Origin: Crocinitomicaceae bacterium
Lineage (GTDB): Bacteria; Bacteroidota; Bacteroidia; Flavobacteriales_D; Crocinitomicaceae
Length of the DNA: 64,000 nucleotides
Direction of reading: 5' to 3'
Assembly: GCA_030833845.1 (NCBI GenBank)
Contig: JAURGK010000007.1
Coordinates: 24,739 to 88,738, forward strand
Shown: piece by piece, positions 1 to 8,793 of the stretch
Numbering within the stretch: position 1 is the first letter of the stretch
Layout of the letters: each line of letters begins with the position of its first letter
The notes under the pieces: generated by a model
What the model was told of the DNA's origin: nothing
What the model saw: the letters and a program-made list of their open reading frames with translations, nothing else
Databases searched by the model: none
Program-made: the position numbers and the translations under genes

Positions 1-1
1 G

Positions 2-478
2 GCACAAAATTTTGATACTCAAAAAATATACCTCACCCAAAGAAAACACCTTGACATTAACCGAATTAAATTTATAGGACCTCAAGAAAACCGAATGGTG
101 CTTGAAATCGGTTTTTCAGGAACAAAAAAAGGTAAGTTATACTTAACTGTGCTTCCTTATGTAGACGCATCACAACAGTTGAGAATTAAAGAGGTTGAAT
201 ATGAGGTGCAAAGCAAAAGTATATTATTGCATACAGCCAAATGGCTTTTAGACGACAAAATAAAACAACAAATTGAACAGGAGTTTTATTACGACGTGGG
301 GCCTATGCTTGAAGAAGTAAGAGAATCTGTTGAGCAAAGTGTTAATACCGAACTAGCGCCGGGTGTTTTTTTAAGTGGTTCTATTTCAAATATCTCTTTT
401 GATCAGTTGTTTTTGGTTTCAGATGCTGTTGTTTTAGATATTAGTCTAAGTGCTTTACTGCAACTAAAAGTAAAATAA
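2..478 (+). CDS. DUF4403-family protein, C-terminal part
   Basis: The ORF track starts this at an internal ATG (95), but the frame is open back to base 2 with no stop, so this is the 3' end of a longer gene cut by the window edge. The visible part (about 158 residues) alternates beta-strand-like stretches with an amphipathic segment (WLLDDKIKQQIEQEF), then a C-terminal sequence ending in SALLQLKVK. It resembles the C-terminal region of DUF4403 proteins, a Bacteroidota family of unknown function predicted to be envelope-associated. The OmpA-family gene follows within about 15 bases on the same strand, so the two are probably co-transcribed. The family call rests on remembered similarity. Confidence 0.6.
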   Translation, partial: AQNFDTQKIYLTQRKHLDINRIKFIGPQENRMVLEIGFSGTKKGKLYLTVLPYVDASQQLRIKEVEYEVQSKSILLHTAKWLLDDKIKQQIEQEFYYDVGPMLEEVRESVEQSVNTELAPGVFLSGSISNISFDQLFLVSDAVVLDISLSALLQLKVK

Positions 479-493
479 GTCGTATAAGGCTTG

Positions 494-1555
494 GTGAAAA
501 TTCTTCTTATTTTTCTCTTTTTCATTACTTGTACTTACGGACAAAAACATTCGTACAATACATGTGGTGGTGCGGTTTGGGCGCCCGTTCAAAGCGTTTT
601 TTCTTTGCCGTTTCTTGGCGATAAGCACAGCAATGATTTGTGGGTAAAGTACAATGCTCCACACGATGGTGAGCTCAAATTAGAACTACAATCCACCAAA
701 GAAGGATTTTCTCTTCAATTGAGTTATTTCATTACTGGAACAAATTCTTGTGAGCAAAACATGGGGACGACGAATGGCGGCCTGGTGCTTTCACCCCTAC
801 AAGAATTAGTCGTTTCATTAACTCAAAACCAAACGCTTGTAGTTCATTTAGTTGCTCCATTAAAATCAAAGGACCTCATTCATTTCAAAAGCACCTTTAC
901 CAAATACAACACCTATGAATCTACGGTGAATTTAATTTACAACGAAGATCTGCCAAAATATTCTTTGTTAATTAGAGATAAGGCCTCAGGAGAGCCCGTT
1001 GTGAGTAAGATTTTTCTATTGGGGTCAAGCGATCTCACAGGAACCTATTTCGCATCACATTTAAAGATCAATTTGAAACAAAAAATTAAAAGTGGTGGTA
1101 TAAAAGTTGAAGCACCTGGTTACTTTCCTGTAGAATACATAGATCGTTCAATCCCAATCAATGATTCATATATTGACACTATTTATTTACAAAAATTCGA
1201 GGTGGGGACACTAAGCAAGCTTGAAAAGCTATATTTCAATGCTGGTTTGGCAGAAATTACAGAAGAATCCTATCCGCAATTAAATAGCTTGCGAGATTTA
1301 ATGGTACTCAATCCAAATATTTCTATTGAGATTCATGGTCATGTGAATTTAGATGAAAACAGCGCTAAGAAAGCACAAAAATTATCCAAACAAAGGGCCA
1401 TTATGGTTAAACAATACCTAGTAGACAACGGTATAGCTCCTGAGCGTTTGTATCCGGTAGGTTTTGGTTCCACTAAGCCTGTGTTTGCAAAGCCACAGGA
1501 TGAAAATCAAAAAGAAGCGAACAGAAGGGTTGAAATTCTAATTAGGAGCAACTAA
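494..1555 (+). CDS. OmpA-family outer-membrane/peptidoglycan-anchoring protein
   Basis: About 353 residues. The track begins at TTG 491; the next codon, GTG 494, gives a clean signal peptide (MKILLIFLFFITCTYG) and is preferred. Residues about 20-230 form a beta-rich region with no family I can name. The last 110 residues look like an OmpA C-terminal domain, which holds peptidoglycan: a LYFNAGLAEIT start, an IEIHGHV strand, a QRAIMVKQYLVDNGI helix and the closing motif NRRVEILI. A periplasm-facing structural role in the envelope is inferred. Its stop codon overlaps the stop of convergent rpiB by 4 bp (CTAA). Confidence 0.8.
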   Translation: MKILLIFLFFITCTYGQKHSYNTCGGAVWAPVQSVFSLPFLGDKHSNDLWVKYNAPHDGELKLELQSTKEGFSLQLSYFITGTNSCEQNMGTTNGGLVLSPLQELVVSLTQNQTLVVHLVAPLKSKDLIHFKSTFTKYNTYESTVNLIYNEDLPKYSLLIRDKASGEPVVSKIFLLGSSDLTGTYFASHLKINLKQKIKSGGIKVEAPGYFPVEYIDRSIPINDSYIDTIYLQKFEVGTLSKLEKLYFNAGLAEITEESYPQLNSLRDLMVLNPNISIEIHGHVNLDENSAKKAQKLSKQRAIMVKQYLVDNGIAPERLYPVGFGSTKPVFAKPQDENQKEANRRVEILIRSN

Positions 1556-1980
1556 CACGGTATTTTAGCCACCCTATTGGCGTGTCGGCCCCCTTCAAAA
1601 GCTGTATTTAAAAAAACTTCAACCATATCTTTGGCTTCCTCTTCAGAAATAAATCGTGCGGGCAAGGCAATTATATTGGCGTTGTTATGTTGTCTGGCCA
1701 ATGAAGCTATTTCTTTGGTCCAACAAAGCGCACAGCGAATCTCTTGGTGTTTGTTAGCTGTCATACTAATTCCATTACCGGATCCACAAAGTAAAATTCC
1801 TAAGGTTCCTGGGTGCTCTATGATATCTTGCGCAACGGGGTGAGCATAGTCTGGATAATCAATACTTGCCTCTGAATAACAACCATAATCTACTACTTCG
1901 TGGCCTAACAATTGTAGTTGTTCAACAAGAATTGCTTTGGTTTGGAATCCGGCATGATCTGAACCTATTGGAATGCGCAT
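1552..1980 (-). CDS. rpiB: ribose-5-phosphate isomerase B
   Basis: 142 residues, the usual length for the RpiB/LacAB family. It interconverts ribose 5-phosphate and ribulose 5-phosphate in the non-oxidative pentose phosphate pathway, in the cytoplasm. Diagnostic segments are the N-terminal GSDHAGF loop, the YPDYAHPVA segment and the CGSGNGISMTANK motif, which carries the catalytic cysteine and anion-binding glycines. A second motif, HNNANIIALPAR, is also typical. It is a single gene read toward the OmpA-family gene and overlaps its stop by 4 bp. A consensus -7 box lies about 28 bases upstream of the ATG. Confidence 0.95.
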   Translation of the reverse strand: MRIPIGSDHAGFQTKAILVEQLQLLGHEVVDYGCYSEASIDYPDYAHPVAQDIIEHPGTLGILLCGSGNGISMTANKHQEIRCALCWTKEIASLARQHNNANIIALPARFISEEEAKDMVEVFLNTAFEGGRHANRVAKIPC

Positions 1981-2008
1981 AGCTATGAAATGTGATTTTA
2001 CTTATGAA

Positions 2009-2016
2009 CAAAGTTA
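2009..2016 (-). promoter_or_regulatory. -7 promoter element for rpiB
   Basis: On the minus strand the sequence reads TAACTTTG, a full match to the Bacteroidota -7 consensus TAnnTTTG, followed by a leader of about 28 bases to the rpiB ATG. No clear -33 TTTG was found. Confidence 0.5.
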
Positions 2017-2476
2017 ATACAATCAGCCCTAGAAGTCAATAAAATCGAATTGGTTTTAAACAAGCTTTCTCTCGCTGTTGTGAATTACATGTTTAAAAGA
2101 AGTAATAATGTTATTTGTAGAATAAAAATTATTTCATAAGCCAAAAAACTTACGACATAAGTGGTCTTTTTTATCCTTTTTTTTAAGTGAGTTTTTCACT
2201 AATGGTTGAACATAATAAATAGGTTGGTACATATATATTTTTAAACAAGTTGATCTAAATTATAAATGTTTAAAACTATTTAATTATCTCATTAATAAAT
2301 CGTTATAATTTATCTGTGCTTAATAAAGTGTTGACAAAAACAGGTTTTTATATTTTATTGAATATGAGCAAATATTTTATACACATATCAACAGCTTTAA
2401 TAATAGTAACAAATTTTTTAAAATTTTATTTAAATCTATTTTATAATTAATTAGCAAATTGGCTTTTGGTTCTATT

Positions 2477-2507
2477 TTTGTACCAAAAGAATGAAATATT
2501 AGCTTTG
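2477..2507 (+). promoter_or_regulatory. consensus promoter for the DUF4175 gene (leaderless geometry)
   Basis: TTTG (2477-2480), a 19-base spacer and TAGCTTTG (2500-2507) match the Bacteroidota promoter TTTG-N19-TAnnTTTG exactly. Only four bases (TTTT) separate the -7 box from the ATG at 2512, so transcription should start at or next to the start codon. Confidence 0.6.
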
Positions 2508-2511
2508 TTTT

Positions 2512-5500
2512 ATGATTCATCCCTATAATTCACTTCTTGATCAGATAAATGCTTTCATACGAAAGTACTATCTCAATATGATTTTGAAGGGTGTAATTTT
2601 ATTCACCGTATTTTTTTGTCTTGCCTTCCTACTTACCTCAACACTAGCTTTTGTATGGTTATTCCCTATATGGGTGCGGGCAATTTTGTTTTTTGGTTTC
2701 ATTGTACTGCAAAGTTCTTTATTTATTCACTACATCGGTATTCCAATAAGTCGATTAATGGCATACGGCAAACGTATTTCAAACATTCAAGCGGCAGAAA
2801 TTATAGGTTCGTTTTTTCCTGAAATTGCTGATAAACTAAAAAATACCTTACAATTAAACAATGCTCGAGAAGCAAACCTGGGTTCATTAGATTTGATTGA
2901 AGCTAGTATCGCTCAAAAATCAAGTCAACTAAATAGAATTTCCTTTACAGATGCTATTCAATTTAAGCAACAAAAGCAATACTTGAAATACCTCATACCT
3001 GTATTGTTAGGTTTTGTAGCTTTAGCATTATGGATGCCGCAAATTTTTACTCAAGGTACGACCAGAATTATTCAATACAATACAAATCTTAAAGAACCTA
3101 ATCCATACCTTTTTAAGTTTATTGGATTTTCAGATCAATATGAAGAAGGAGCTAGTCCAAAGATAGAAGTTCAAGTCTTGCCAGCGCCTGGATTTAGTAC
3201 CATTCCTAAACAAGTATATATTGTTTCAAAGCAAGGAAAGTTTCTTATGAAACAGAAAAAACGTAATGTTTTTCTCTATCAATTTCCGTCACTCAATGAA
3301 AGCACGTCGTTTTATCTTACCACCAATGAGTTCAATAGCTCGACAAAAAAAATAAATATAACAGGCAAAGCGGTCTTAGGTAAATTAAAAGCGCATTGTT
3401 ATTTTCCAAAATATTTAAACAAAAAGGATTGCATTTATAATCAAGTAAATGATCTCAATATTCCTGAAGGTACTGTTGTCAAATGGGAGCTTGCAGCAAA
3501 GAATACCAGTAAGCTTAGTGTGGTGTGGAACAATAAGCACCTTCGATTAAATCCTAATTATTGTGAATTCAAAAATGAATATACATCTAGTGTCAATCAA
3601 AAAATCATACTAACCAATCGATTTAATCTTAAAAAAGATACGATTCTCTCAGTAGTAAATGTAATTAAGGATGCACATCCAATTATTCAAGTCGAAGAAA
3701 ATCAAGACTCAATCAATCCAGCAAGGAAGTATTTTCAAGGTCAAGTCTCAGATGATTATGGGTTGAGTAAATTGAAGTTTGTTTATAATATAGAAGCGCC
3801 AAATGGTGTGAATCGCACACAACAACTAGAAGTAGAGCCGGTTTCTGGTACTCTTAAAAAATTTGATTTTGCTGTTGACTTCAGTCGCGAGAAACTCCAA
3901 TTAAATGATGTAATTACTTATTATTTTATTGTTTATGATAACGATGGTGTGAACGGTCATAAATGTACAAAAAGCAGTATTTATACCTATGAACTACCGA
4001 GTTTAGAAGAGTTAAATATTCAACGTAGAGAGGAGCAAGATAAGCAAATAAAAAACCTTGAGGATGTATTTGAAAAAACTCAACAATTTAATAAAGATGT
4101 ACAGCAATTAAAGAAAGAGAGCTTACAATCAAAATCATCTAATTGGAACAAATTAAATAAGGTAGAGCAATTACAGCAACAACAGCAAGAATTACAACAA
4201 CAAATTCAAGAAAATATTGATGAGTTAAAAGAAAGTACAAATCAAAAAAATCAATTAAGTCCGATAGACCAAGAATTATTAGAAAAACAGGCGTTGCTAG
4301 AGGAATTACTTAAAGAAGTAATGGATGATGAATTGAAATCATTACTTGATCAGCTTGAAGAATTATTAAAAGATCAAAACAAGGAGCAGTTAAAAGATAA
4401 AATCAATGAGTTAGAAATATCTACCCAAGATATGAATAAACAACTCGATAGAAGTTTAGAATTATTAAAGAAAATGCAAGTCAATGAGCGAATTGATGAC
4501 ATAGAAAAAGAACTTAATTCCTTAGCAAAAGAACAGGATGATTTATCAAAAAATTTAGAAAATTTAAGCAAGGAAGACTTACTTAAAAAACAAACTGAAC
4601 TCAATGAAAAATTTGAGAAACTAAAAAACGAACTCAGCGAACTACAGGAGTTAAACAAAGAACTAATGCATCCTTTAGATTTAGAGGGTTTAGATGAACT
4701 ACAAGATCAAATTAGCGATGATTTGAATGGGGCGAAAGAATCGATAAACGAAGGAAAAAACAAAAAAGCAGGTGAAAAACAAAAATCTGCAAGCGATGGA
4801 ATGAAATCTTTGGCTGCGCAATTAGACGCCAAACAAAGCAAATCCAACAAACAACAACAAGAAGAAGACATGGATAGTCTTCGGGCGGTTTTGGATGCAT
4901 TAATCACCCTAAGTATTGATCAAGAAACCAATCAAAAGCAATTTGTTAAGGTAAGTACGAAAGATCCTTATTACAAGAAACTAGGAAGAAGACAACAACG
5001 TATTGTCGATGACACAAAAATTATTAAAGACAGTTTGCTTGCGCTAGCAAAAAGACAGCCAAAAATTGCCACTTTTATTGATGGAGAGTTAGCTCTTATT
5101 GAATCTCACCAAAAATTAGCGATAGAGGCAATTGATGATCACCAAAAGAAAGAGCTAGAGAAACACCAACAAAAAGTAATGACCTCCTATAATAATTTAG
5201 CCTTATTATTAAATGAAGCCTTGCAATCCATGCAGCAACAAATGAACGCAGAGATGCAAGGAAATGGTAGTTGTGATAACCCAGGTAAAGGGCGCCCTAA
5301 ATCTGGTCAATCGATGTCTTCACAAGACATGAAAGAAATGCTAAAAAAGCAACTTGAACAAATGCAAAAAGGGGCCAACCCAGGAGGAAACAAACCAGGT
5401 GAAAAACCGGGTAATACTCCTGGTAAAGATGGTAAGCCGGGTCAAGGTTTGCCGGGGTTAGGAACTAAGGAATTGGCGCGTATGGCTGCCGAACAAACGG

Positions 5501-5877
5501 CAATAAGACAAAGGCTGGAGCAACTAAAGCAAGAACTAAATAAGGAAGGTAAAGGGTTAGGAAACCAACTCAACCCGCTGCTCAAAGAATTGGAGGAACA
5601 GGAAAAAGAGTTGTTACAAAAAAGAGTCAATCCACAAACCATACAAAGGCAAAAAGAAATACTAACGCGATTATTAGAAAGTGAAAAAGCCTTGATGCAA
5701 AGAGGTTATGAAGAAAAGCGTGAATCAAATAGCGGAAAAGACATAGAAAAAGGTAACCAAATAAGATTTGAATCGTACAAAAAGTCGAAATGGAACGAAA
5801 TTGAACAGATCAAGGCTTTAGACCCCGCTCTACAACTCTATTATAAGCAAAGGGCCGACAGCTATCTGAATCAATGA
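2512..5877 (+). CDS. DUF4175-type membrane-anchored coiled-coil protein
   Basis: 1121 residues. Two membrane helices lie near residues 23-66 and one near 161-178. A periplasm-like beta-rich region of about 330 residues follows. From about residue 500 to 930 the protein is almost continuous charged, Gln-rich coiled coil (runs such as QLQQQQQELQQQIQ). After this comes a Gly/Pro/Lys-rich, collagen-like stretch near residue 970 (PGEKPGNTPGKDGKPGQG) and a final helical segment. Length and layout match the DUF4175 proteins of Bacteroidota; their function is unknown to me. It heads the run with the RsbW-like ATPase, ybeY and mnmG. It is probably leaderless: its promoter ends four bases before the ATG. 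Confidence 0.75.
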   Translation: MIHPYNSLLDQINAFIRKYYLNMILKGVILFTVFFCLAFLLTSTLAFVWLFPIWVRAILFFGFIVLQSSLFIHYIGIPISRLMAYGKRISNIQAAEIIGSFFPEIADKLKNTLQLNNAREANLGSLDLIEASIAQKSSQLNRISFTDAIQFKQQKQYLKYLIPVLLGFVALALWMPQIFTQGTTRIIQYNTNLKEPNPYLFKFIGFSDQYEEGASPKIEVQVLPAPGFSTIPKQVYIVSKQGKFLMKQKKRNVFLYQFPSLNESTSFYLTTNEFNSSTKKINITGKAVLGKLKAHCYFPKYLNKKDCIYNQVNDLNIPEGTVVKWELAAKNTSKLSVVWNNKHLRLNPNYCEFKNEYTSSVNQKIILTNRFNLKKDTILSVVNVIKDAHPIIQVEENQDSINPARKYFQGQVSDDYGLSKLKFVYNIEAPNGVNRTQQLEVEPVSGTLKKFDFAVDFSREKLQLNDVITYYFIVYDNDGVNGHKCTKSSIYTYELPSLEELNIQRREEQDKQIKNLEDVFEKTQQFNKDVQQLKKESLQSKSSNWNKLNKVEQLQQQQQELQQQIQENIDELKESTNQKNQLSPIDQELLEKQALLEELLKEVMDDELKSLLDQLEELLKDQNKEQLKDKINELEISTQDMNKQLDRSLELLKKMQVNERIDDIEKELNSLAKEQDDLSKNLENLSKEDLLKKQTELNEKFEKLKNELSELQELNKELMHPLDLEGLDELQDQISDDLNGAKESINEGKNKKAGEKQKSASDGMKSLAAQLDAKQSKSNKQQQEEDMDSLRAVLDALITLSIDQETNQKQFVKVSTKDPYYKKLGRRQQRIVDDTKIIKDSLLALAKRQPKIATFIDGELALIESHQKLAIEAIDDHQKKELEKHQQKVMTSYNNLALLLNEALQSMQQQMNAEMQGNGSCDNPGKGRPKSGQSMSSQDMKEMLKKQLEQMQKGANPGGNKPGEKPGNTPGKDGKPGQGLPGLGTKELARMAAEQTAIRQRLEQLKQELNKEGKGLGNQLNPLLKELEEQEKELLQKRVNPQTIQRQKEILTRLLESEKALMQRGYEEKRESNSGKDIEKGNQIRFESYKKSKWNEIEQIKALDPALQLYYKQRADSYLNQ

Positions 5878-5895
5878 TTTACAGAAAATGTAGAT

Positions 5896-6309
5896 ATGAA
5901 AGAAGATTTTACCGTGGTTAAAGAATTAACATTATCATCTGATTATCAATCACTTATAGAGGTTGAAAGTCTCGTTAATTCTGTTTGTGACGAGTTTGGA
6001 ATACAAACAGATGTGTTTGGTAACATTCTTATAGCTGTATCAGAAGCGGTAAACAATGCTATTCAACACGGTAATAAGGATAACCAGGAGGCAAAAGTGT
6101 TTTTGCAAGTCGGAACGGCGCCAAATCACTTTTATATTCAAGTAAAAGATGAAGGGGCGGGTTTTTCGTTTGAAGACCTTCCTGATCCTACAGCACCAGA
6201 GAATTTATTAAAAGATAGCGGCCGAGGTGTGTTTTTAATGCGAAATCTTGCAGATGAGGTGGAATTTTTACACTCGGGAAACACCGTTAATCTATATTTT
6301 AATAAATGA
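5896..6309 (+). CDS. RsbW-like ATP-binding (anti-sigma/HATPase_c) protein
   Basis: 137 residues, a stand-alone GHKL ATPase domain of the anti-sigma-factor serine kinase type. The N-box reads AVSEAVNNAIQHGN, the G1-like motif DEGAGF and the G2-like motif DSGRGVFLMRNLAD. No receiver or sensor domain is attached. RsbW-type proteins bind or phosphorylate partner-switching proteins; no partner gene (STAS domain or sigma factor) is nearby, so the target is unknown. It is coupled to ybeY through an ATGA stop/start overlap, and it follows the DUF4175 gene by 18 bases, which suggests one operon. Confidence 0.85.
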   Translation: MKEDFTVVKELTLSSDYQSLIEVESLVNSVCDEFGIQTDVFGNILIAVSEAVNNAIQHGNKDNQEAKVFLQVGTAPNHFYIQVKDEGAGFSFEDLPDPTAPENLLKDSGRGVFLMRNLADEVEFLHSGNTVNLYFNK

Positions 6310-6743
6310 CTTCTGTAGTTAATTTAGGCACAAATTTGCCCAACTTTCTAAAAAAGAACGACCTCAAAAGATTTGCTAAGGAAATTTGTCTGAATGAAGG
6401 TAAGCGTTTAGGTGACTTAAGCTACGTCTTTACCAATGATGACTATTTGCTTGAAGTAAATCAGCAGTTTTTACAGCACGATTATTACACAGATGTAATT
6501 ACCTTTGATTATTCAATAGAAGGCGTTGTGTCTGGTGACGTAATGATTTCTTTAGATCGTGTGATGGATAACGCGCAAGCCTTGAATGTATCTTTCGAAC
6601 AGGAGTTTTTTAGGGTTTGTTTTCATGGCTTATTACATTTGTGTGGTTATAAAGATAAGTCTCCAGCCGAGGGGTTGTTGATGAGATCAAAGGAAAACCA
6701 ATATTTGGCGTTGTATGTTTCACGTGAAACAAAAAACGCATAA
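6306..6743 (+). CDS. ybeY: endoribonuclease YbeY (rRNA maturation factor)
   Basis: 145 residues. YbeY is a zinc-dependent single-strand RNA endonuclease used in 16S rRNA 3'-end maturation and ribosome quality control. The hallmark motif H-G-x-L-H-L-x-G-x-x-D appears as HGLLHLCGYKD, close to the C-terminus, with the expected upstream DVITFDY segment. The start overlaps the previous stop (ATGA). The last codons (VSRET) are encoded by an exact parS site, so the tail of the protein is shaped by a chromosome-segregation sequence. mnmG follows 31 bases downstream. Confidence 0.95.
   Translation: MTSVVNLGTNLPNFLKKNDLKRFAKEICLNEGKRLGDLSYVFTNDDYLLEVNQQFLQHDYYTDVITFDYSIEGVVSGDVMISLDRVMDNAQALNVSFEQEFFRVCFHGLLHLCGYKDKSPAEGLLMRSKENQYLALYVSRETKNA
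6716..6731. other. parS site 1 (ParB/Spo0J binding site), inside the end of ybeY
   Basis: TGTTTCACGTGAAACA is an exact 16-bp match to the widely conserved bacterial parS palindrome bound by ParB. It lies in the last codons of ybeY. It matters because parS marks the origin-proximal part of the chromosome. Confidence 0.9.
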
Positions 6744-6749
6744 CCTCAT

Positions 6750-6765
6750 TGTTTCACGTGAAACA
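6750..6765. other. parS site 2, directly upstream of mnmG
   Basis: A second exact 16-bp copy of TGTTTCACGTGAAACA, beginning 34 bp after the first and ending nine bases before the mnmG start codon. Two perfect copies this close are far beyond chance and give strong support for a ParB loading site. Confidence 0.92.
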
Positions 6766-6774
6766 GAATAAAAA

Positions 6775-8646
6775 ATGTTAGCAAAGTACGATGTAATTGT
6801 TGTTGGAGCAGGACACGCGGGCTGCGAGGCCGCAAATGCCGCGGCTAAAATGGGCAGCAGGGTTTTGCTTGTTACTATGAACATGAACACAATTGCACAA
6901 ATGAGTTGCAACCCAGCGATGGGGGGTGTTGCTAAAGGACAAATAGTTAGGGAAATAGACGCCCTTGGTGGTGGCTCTGGGATTGTGAGCGATAAGAGCG
7001 CAATACAGTTTCGAATGCTTAATTTATCGAAAGGCCCCGCAATGTGGTCTCCGAGAACACAGAATGATCGCGTGCTGTTTTCATTGGAGTGGCGGTATTT
7101 ATTGGAAAAAAACCCCAATGTTGATTTTTGGCAAGACATGTGTATAGGCATAATTGTAGAGAACAATTGTGTAGTAGGAGTGGAGCTAGGAATGGGAACT
7201 AAAGTGTTTGCAACCACTGTGGTCTTAACAAACGGCACTTTTTTAAACGGACTTATTCACCTAGGTGAAAAGCAATTTGGAGGAGGAAGGGCCGGAGAAA
7301 AGGCAGCTACCGGCCTTACAGAAAGCTTGGTTCAGCACGGCTTTATTGCCGGCCGCATGAAAACAGGAACCCCCCCAAGGGTAGACGGCCGCAGCCTGAA
7401 TTATGCTTTAATGGAGGCGCAGCAAGGCGACCAAAACCCATCAAAGTTTAGTTATTCCGATACTGCGCCTTTAACCAAACAACTCGCCTGTCATATAACT
7501 TATACAAATGAGCACACCCATGATTTATTGCGAACGGGTTTCGACAGATCGCCAATGTTTAATGGGGCCATTAAAAGTACAGGGCCTAGGTATTGTCCAA
7601 GTATTGAAGATAAAATTTCTCGTTTTGCCGACAGAGAGCGCCATCAAATTTTTGTAGAGCCAGAGGGTTGGAACACCGTAGAGATTTATGTAAATGGTTT
7701 CAGCACCTCTTTGCCAGAAGAAGTACAATACGCCGCAATGAAAACTATTCCTGGCTTTGAAAATGTAAAAATGTTCCGCCCTGGCTATGCAATTGAGTAT
7801 GATTATTTTCCCCCTACTCAATTGAAACACACCTTGGAAACCAAATTGGTTGAAAATCTTTTCTTTGCGGGCCAAATCAATGGCACCACAGGATACGAGG
7901 AAGCGGCTTGTCAGGGTTTAATGGCGGGCATCAACGCGCACCAAAAAACCCACAACAAAGATCCTTTTGTTTTGTCTAGAAGCGATGCATATATTGGTGT
8001 TTTGATAGATGATTTAATAACCAAAGGCACCAATGAACCATACCGCATGTTTACAAGCCGTGCTGAATTTCGCATCTTGTTAAGACAAGACAATGCCGAC
8101 GAAAGACTAACACACTTAGGTTATCAACTTGGTTTGGCTGATGATACAGCACTTCAAAAAGTTGAGAAAAAAACCCAACTTACTGAAGCGCTTAAGCAAT
8201 CCCTAAGACAAATAGGTATTACCCCTGCCGAGGCCAATCGCGTGCTTCAAACAAAAGGATCTTCAGAGATTACCCAACAAGTCAAGGCCAGCACAATTCT
8301 TACTCGCCCCCATATTGCCCTTGATGATTTAATGATTATGAGCGATAAGGTGAAAGAAGCGGTTAAGCAAATTGAAAGCCAAAACCCGCTTGCTGTAGAA
8401 CAAGCAGAGATACTATTGAAATACGAGGGTTACATTGAGCGCGAACAAGAACAGGTTGATAAACTTCAACGACTAGAGGCGCTCGTGCTCTCGCCAACAA
8501 TCGACTACTCAGAAATTAAAAATCTAAGCATAGAGTCTAAAGAAAAGCTAAATAAGATCAAGCCCGCAACCTTAGGTCAGGCAGCTAGGGTATCAGGGGT
8601 TTCGCCTAGTGACATTTCAGTGCTTTTAGTTCATTTGGGTCGCTAA
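6775..8646 (+). CDS. mnmG: tRNA uridine-5-carboxymethylaminomethyl modification enzyme MnmG (GidA)
   Basis: 623 residues, the usual length. With MnmE it installs the carboxymethylaminomethyl group on wobble U34 of several tRNAs, using FAD. The N-terminal FAD-binding Rossmann motif [12 protein letters not shown], the family motif [13 protein letters not shown] and the [12 protein letters not shown] signature are all present. The C-terminal helical domain that contacts MnmE/tRNA is complete ([18 protein letters not shown]). mnmG is often near the chromosome origin in bacteria, and two parS sites sit just upstream. I see no promoter box in the 31-base gap, so it is probably transcribed from upstream. 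Confidence 0.97.
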   Translation: MLAKYDVIVVGAGHAGCEAANAAAKMGSRVLLVTMNMNTIAQMSCNPAMGGVAKGQIVREIDALGGGSGIVSDKSAIQFRMLNLSKGPAMWSPRTQNDRVLFSLEWRYLLEKNPNVDFWQDMCIGIIVENNCVVGVELGMGTKVFATTVVLTNGTFLNGLIHLGEKQFGGGRAGEKAATGLTESLVQHGFIAGRMKTGTPPRVDGRSLNYALMEAQQGDQNPSKFSYSDTAPLTKQLACHITYTNEHTHDLLRTGFDRSPMFNGAIKSTGPRYCPSIEDKISRFADRERHQIFVEPEGWNTVEIYVNGFSTSLPEEVQYAAMKTIPGFENVKMFRPGYAIEYDYFPPTQLKHTLETKLVENLFFAGQINGTTGYEEAACQGLMAGINAHQKTHNKDPFVLSRSDAYIGVLIDDLITKGTNEPYRMFTSRAEFRILLRQDNADERLTHLGYQLGLADDTALQKVEKKTQLTEALKQSLRQIGITPAEANRVLQTKGSSEITQQVKASTILTRPHIALDDLMIMSDKVKEAVKQIESQNPLAVEQAEILLKYEGYIEREQEQVDKLQRLEALVLSPTIDYSEIKNLSIESKEKLNKIKPATLGQAARVSGVSPSDISVLLVHLGR

Positions 8647-8781
8647 AAAGCCCTTTTAAGGCGATTTAACAGCGTTTCACACACCCCAACAACAAAACAC
8701 CAAAGACACCCCGAGAAGTGCGCTTAGAAAGAGCTAAAAAATGGGGTTTTCTTAAAAACACAAGCTCAATTTTAAAATGAC

Positions 8782-8789
8782 TAACTTTA
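8782..8789 (+). promoter_or_regulatory. -7-like element four bases before the dehydrogenase start
   Basis: TAACTTTA differs from TAnnTTTG only at the last base and ends four bases before ATG 8794, the leaderless spacing seen at several other genes here. The 147-base gap before it (8647-8793) shows no terminator or coding signal. Confidence 0.4.
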
Positions 8790-8793
8790 TTGC

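Larger units (their letters stand above)
1981..2511. other. AT-rich non-coding region, candidate replication origin
   Basis: This is the only gap over 300 bases in the window, and no ORF in it looks coding. It holds the rpiB promoter at its left end and the promoter of the DUF4175 gene at its right end. Between them is very AT-rich sequence: 2411-2453 contains a single C and no G. Just before that lie TTATACACA (2377-2385), which fits the DnaA-box pattern TTATNCACA, plus the related motifs TGTTGACA (2329-2336) and TATCAACA (2386-2393). DnaA-like boxes next to an unwinding-prone stretch, 4.2 kb from two parS sites, make an oriC reading possible but unproven; only one box is a good match. Confidence 0.35.

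Noticed and set aside
4374-5642. Several minus-strand Ser/Cys/Phe-rich ORFs under the DUF4175 gene
   Set aside because: They mirror the Lys/Glu/Gln-rich coiled coil on the other strand; not plausible proteins.
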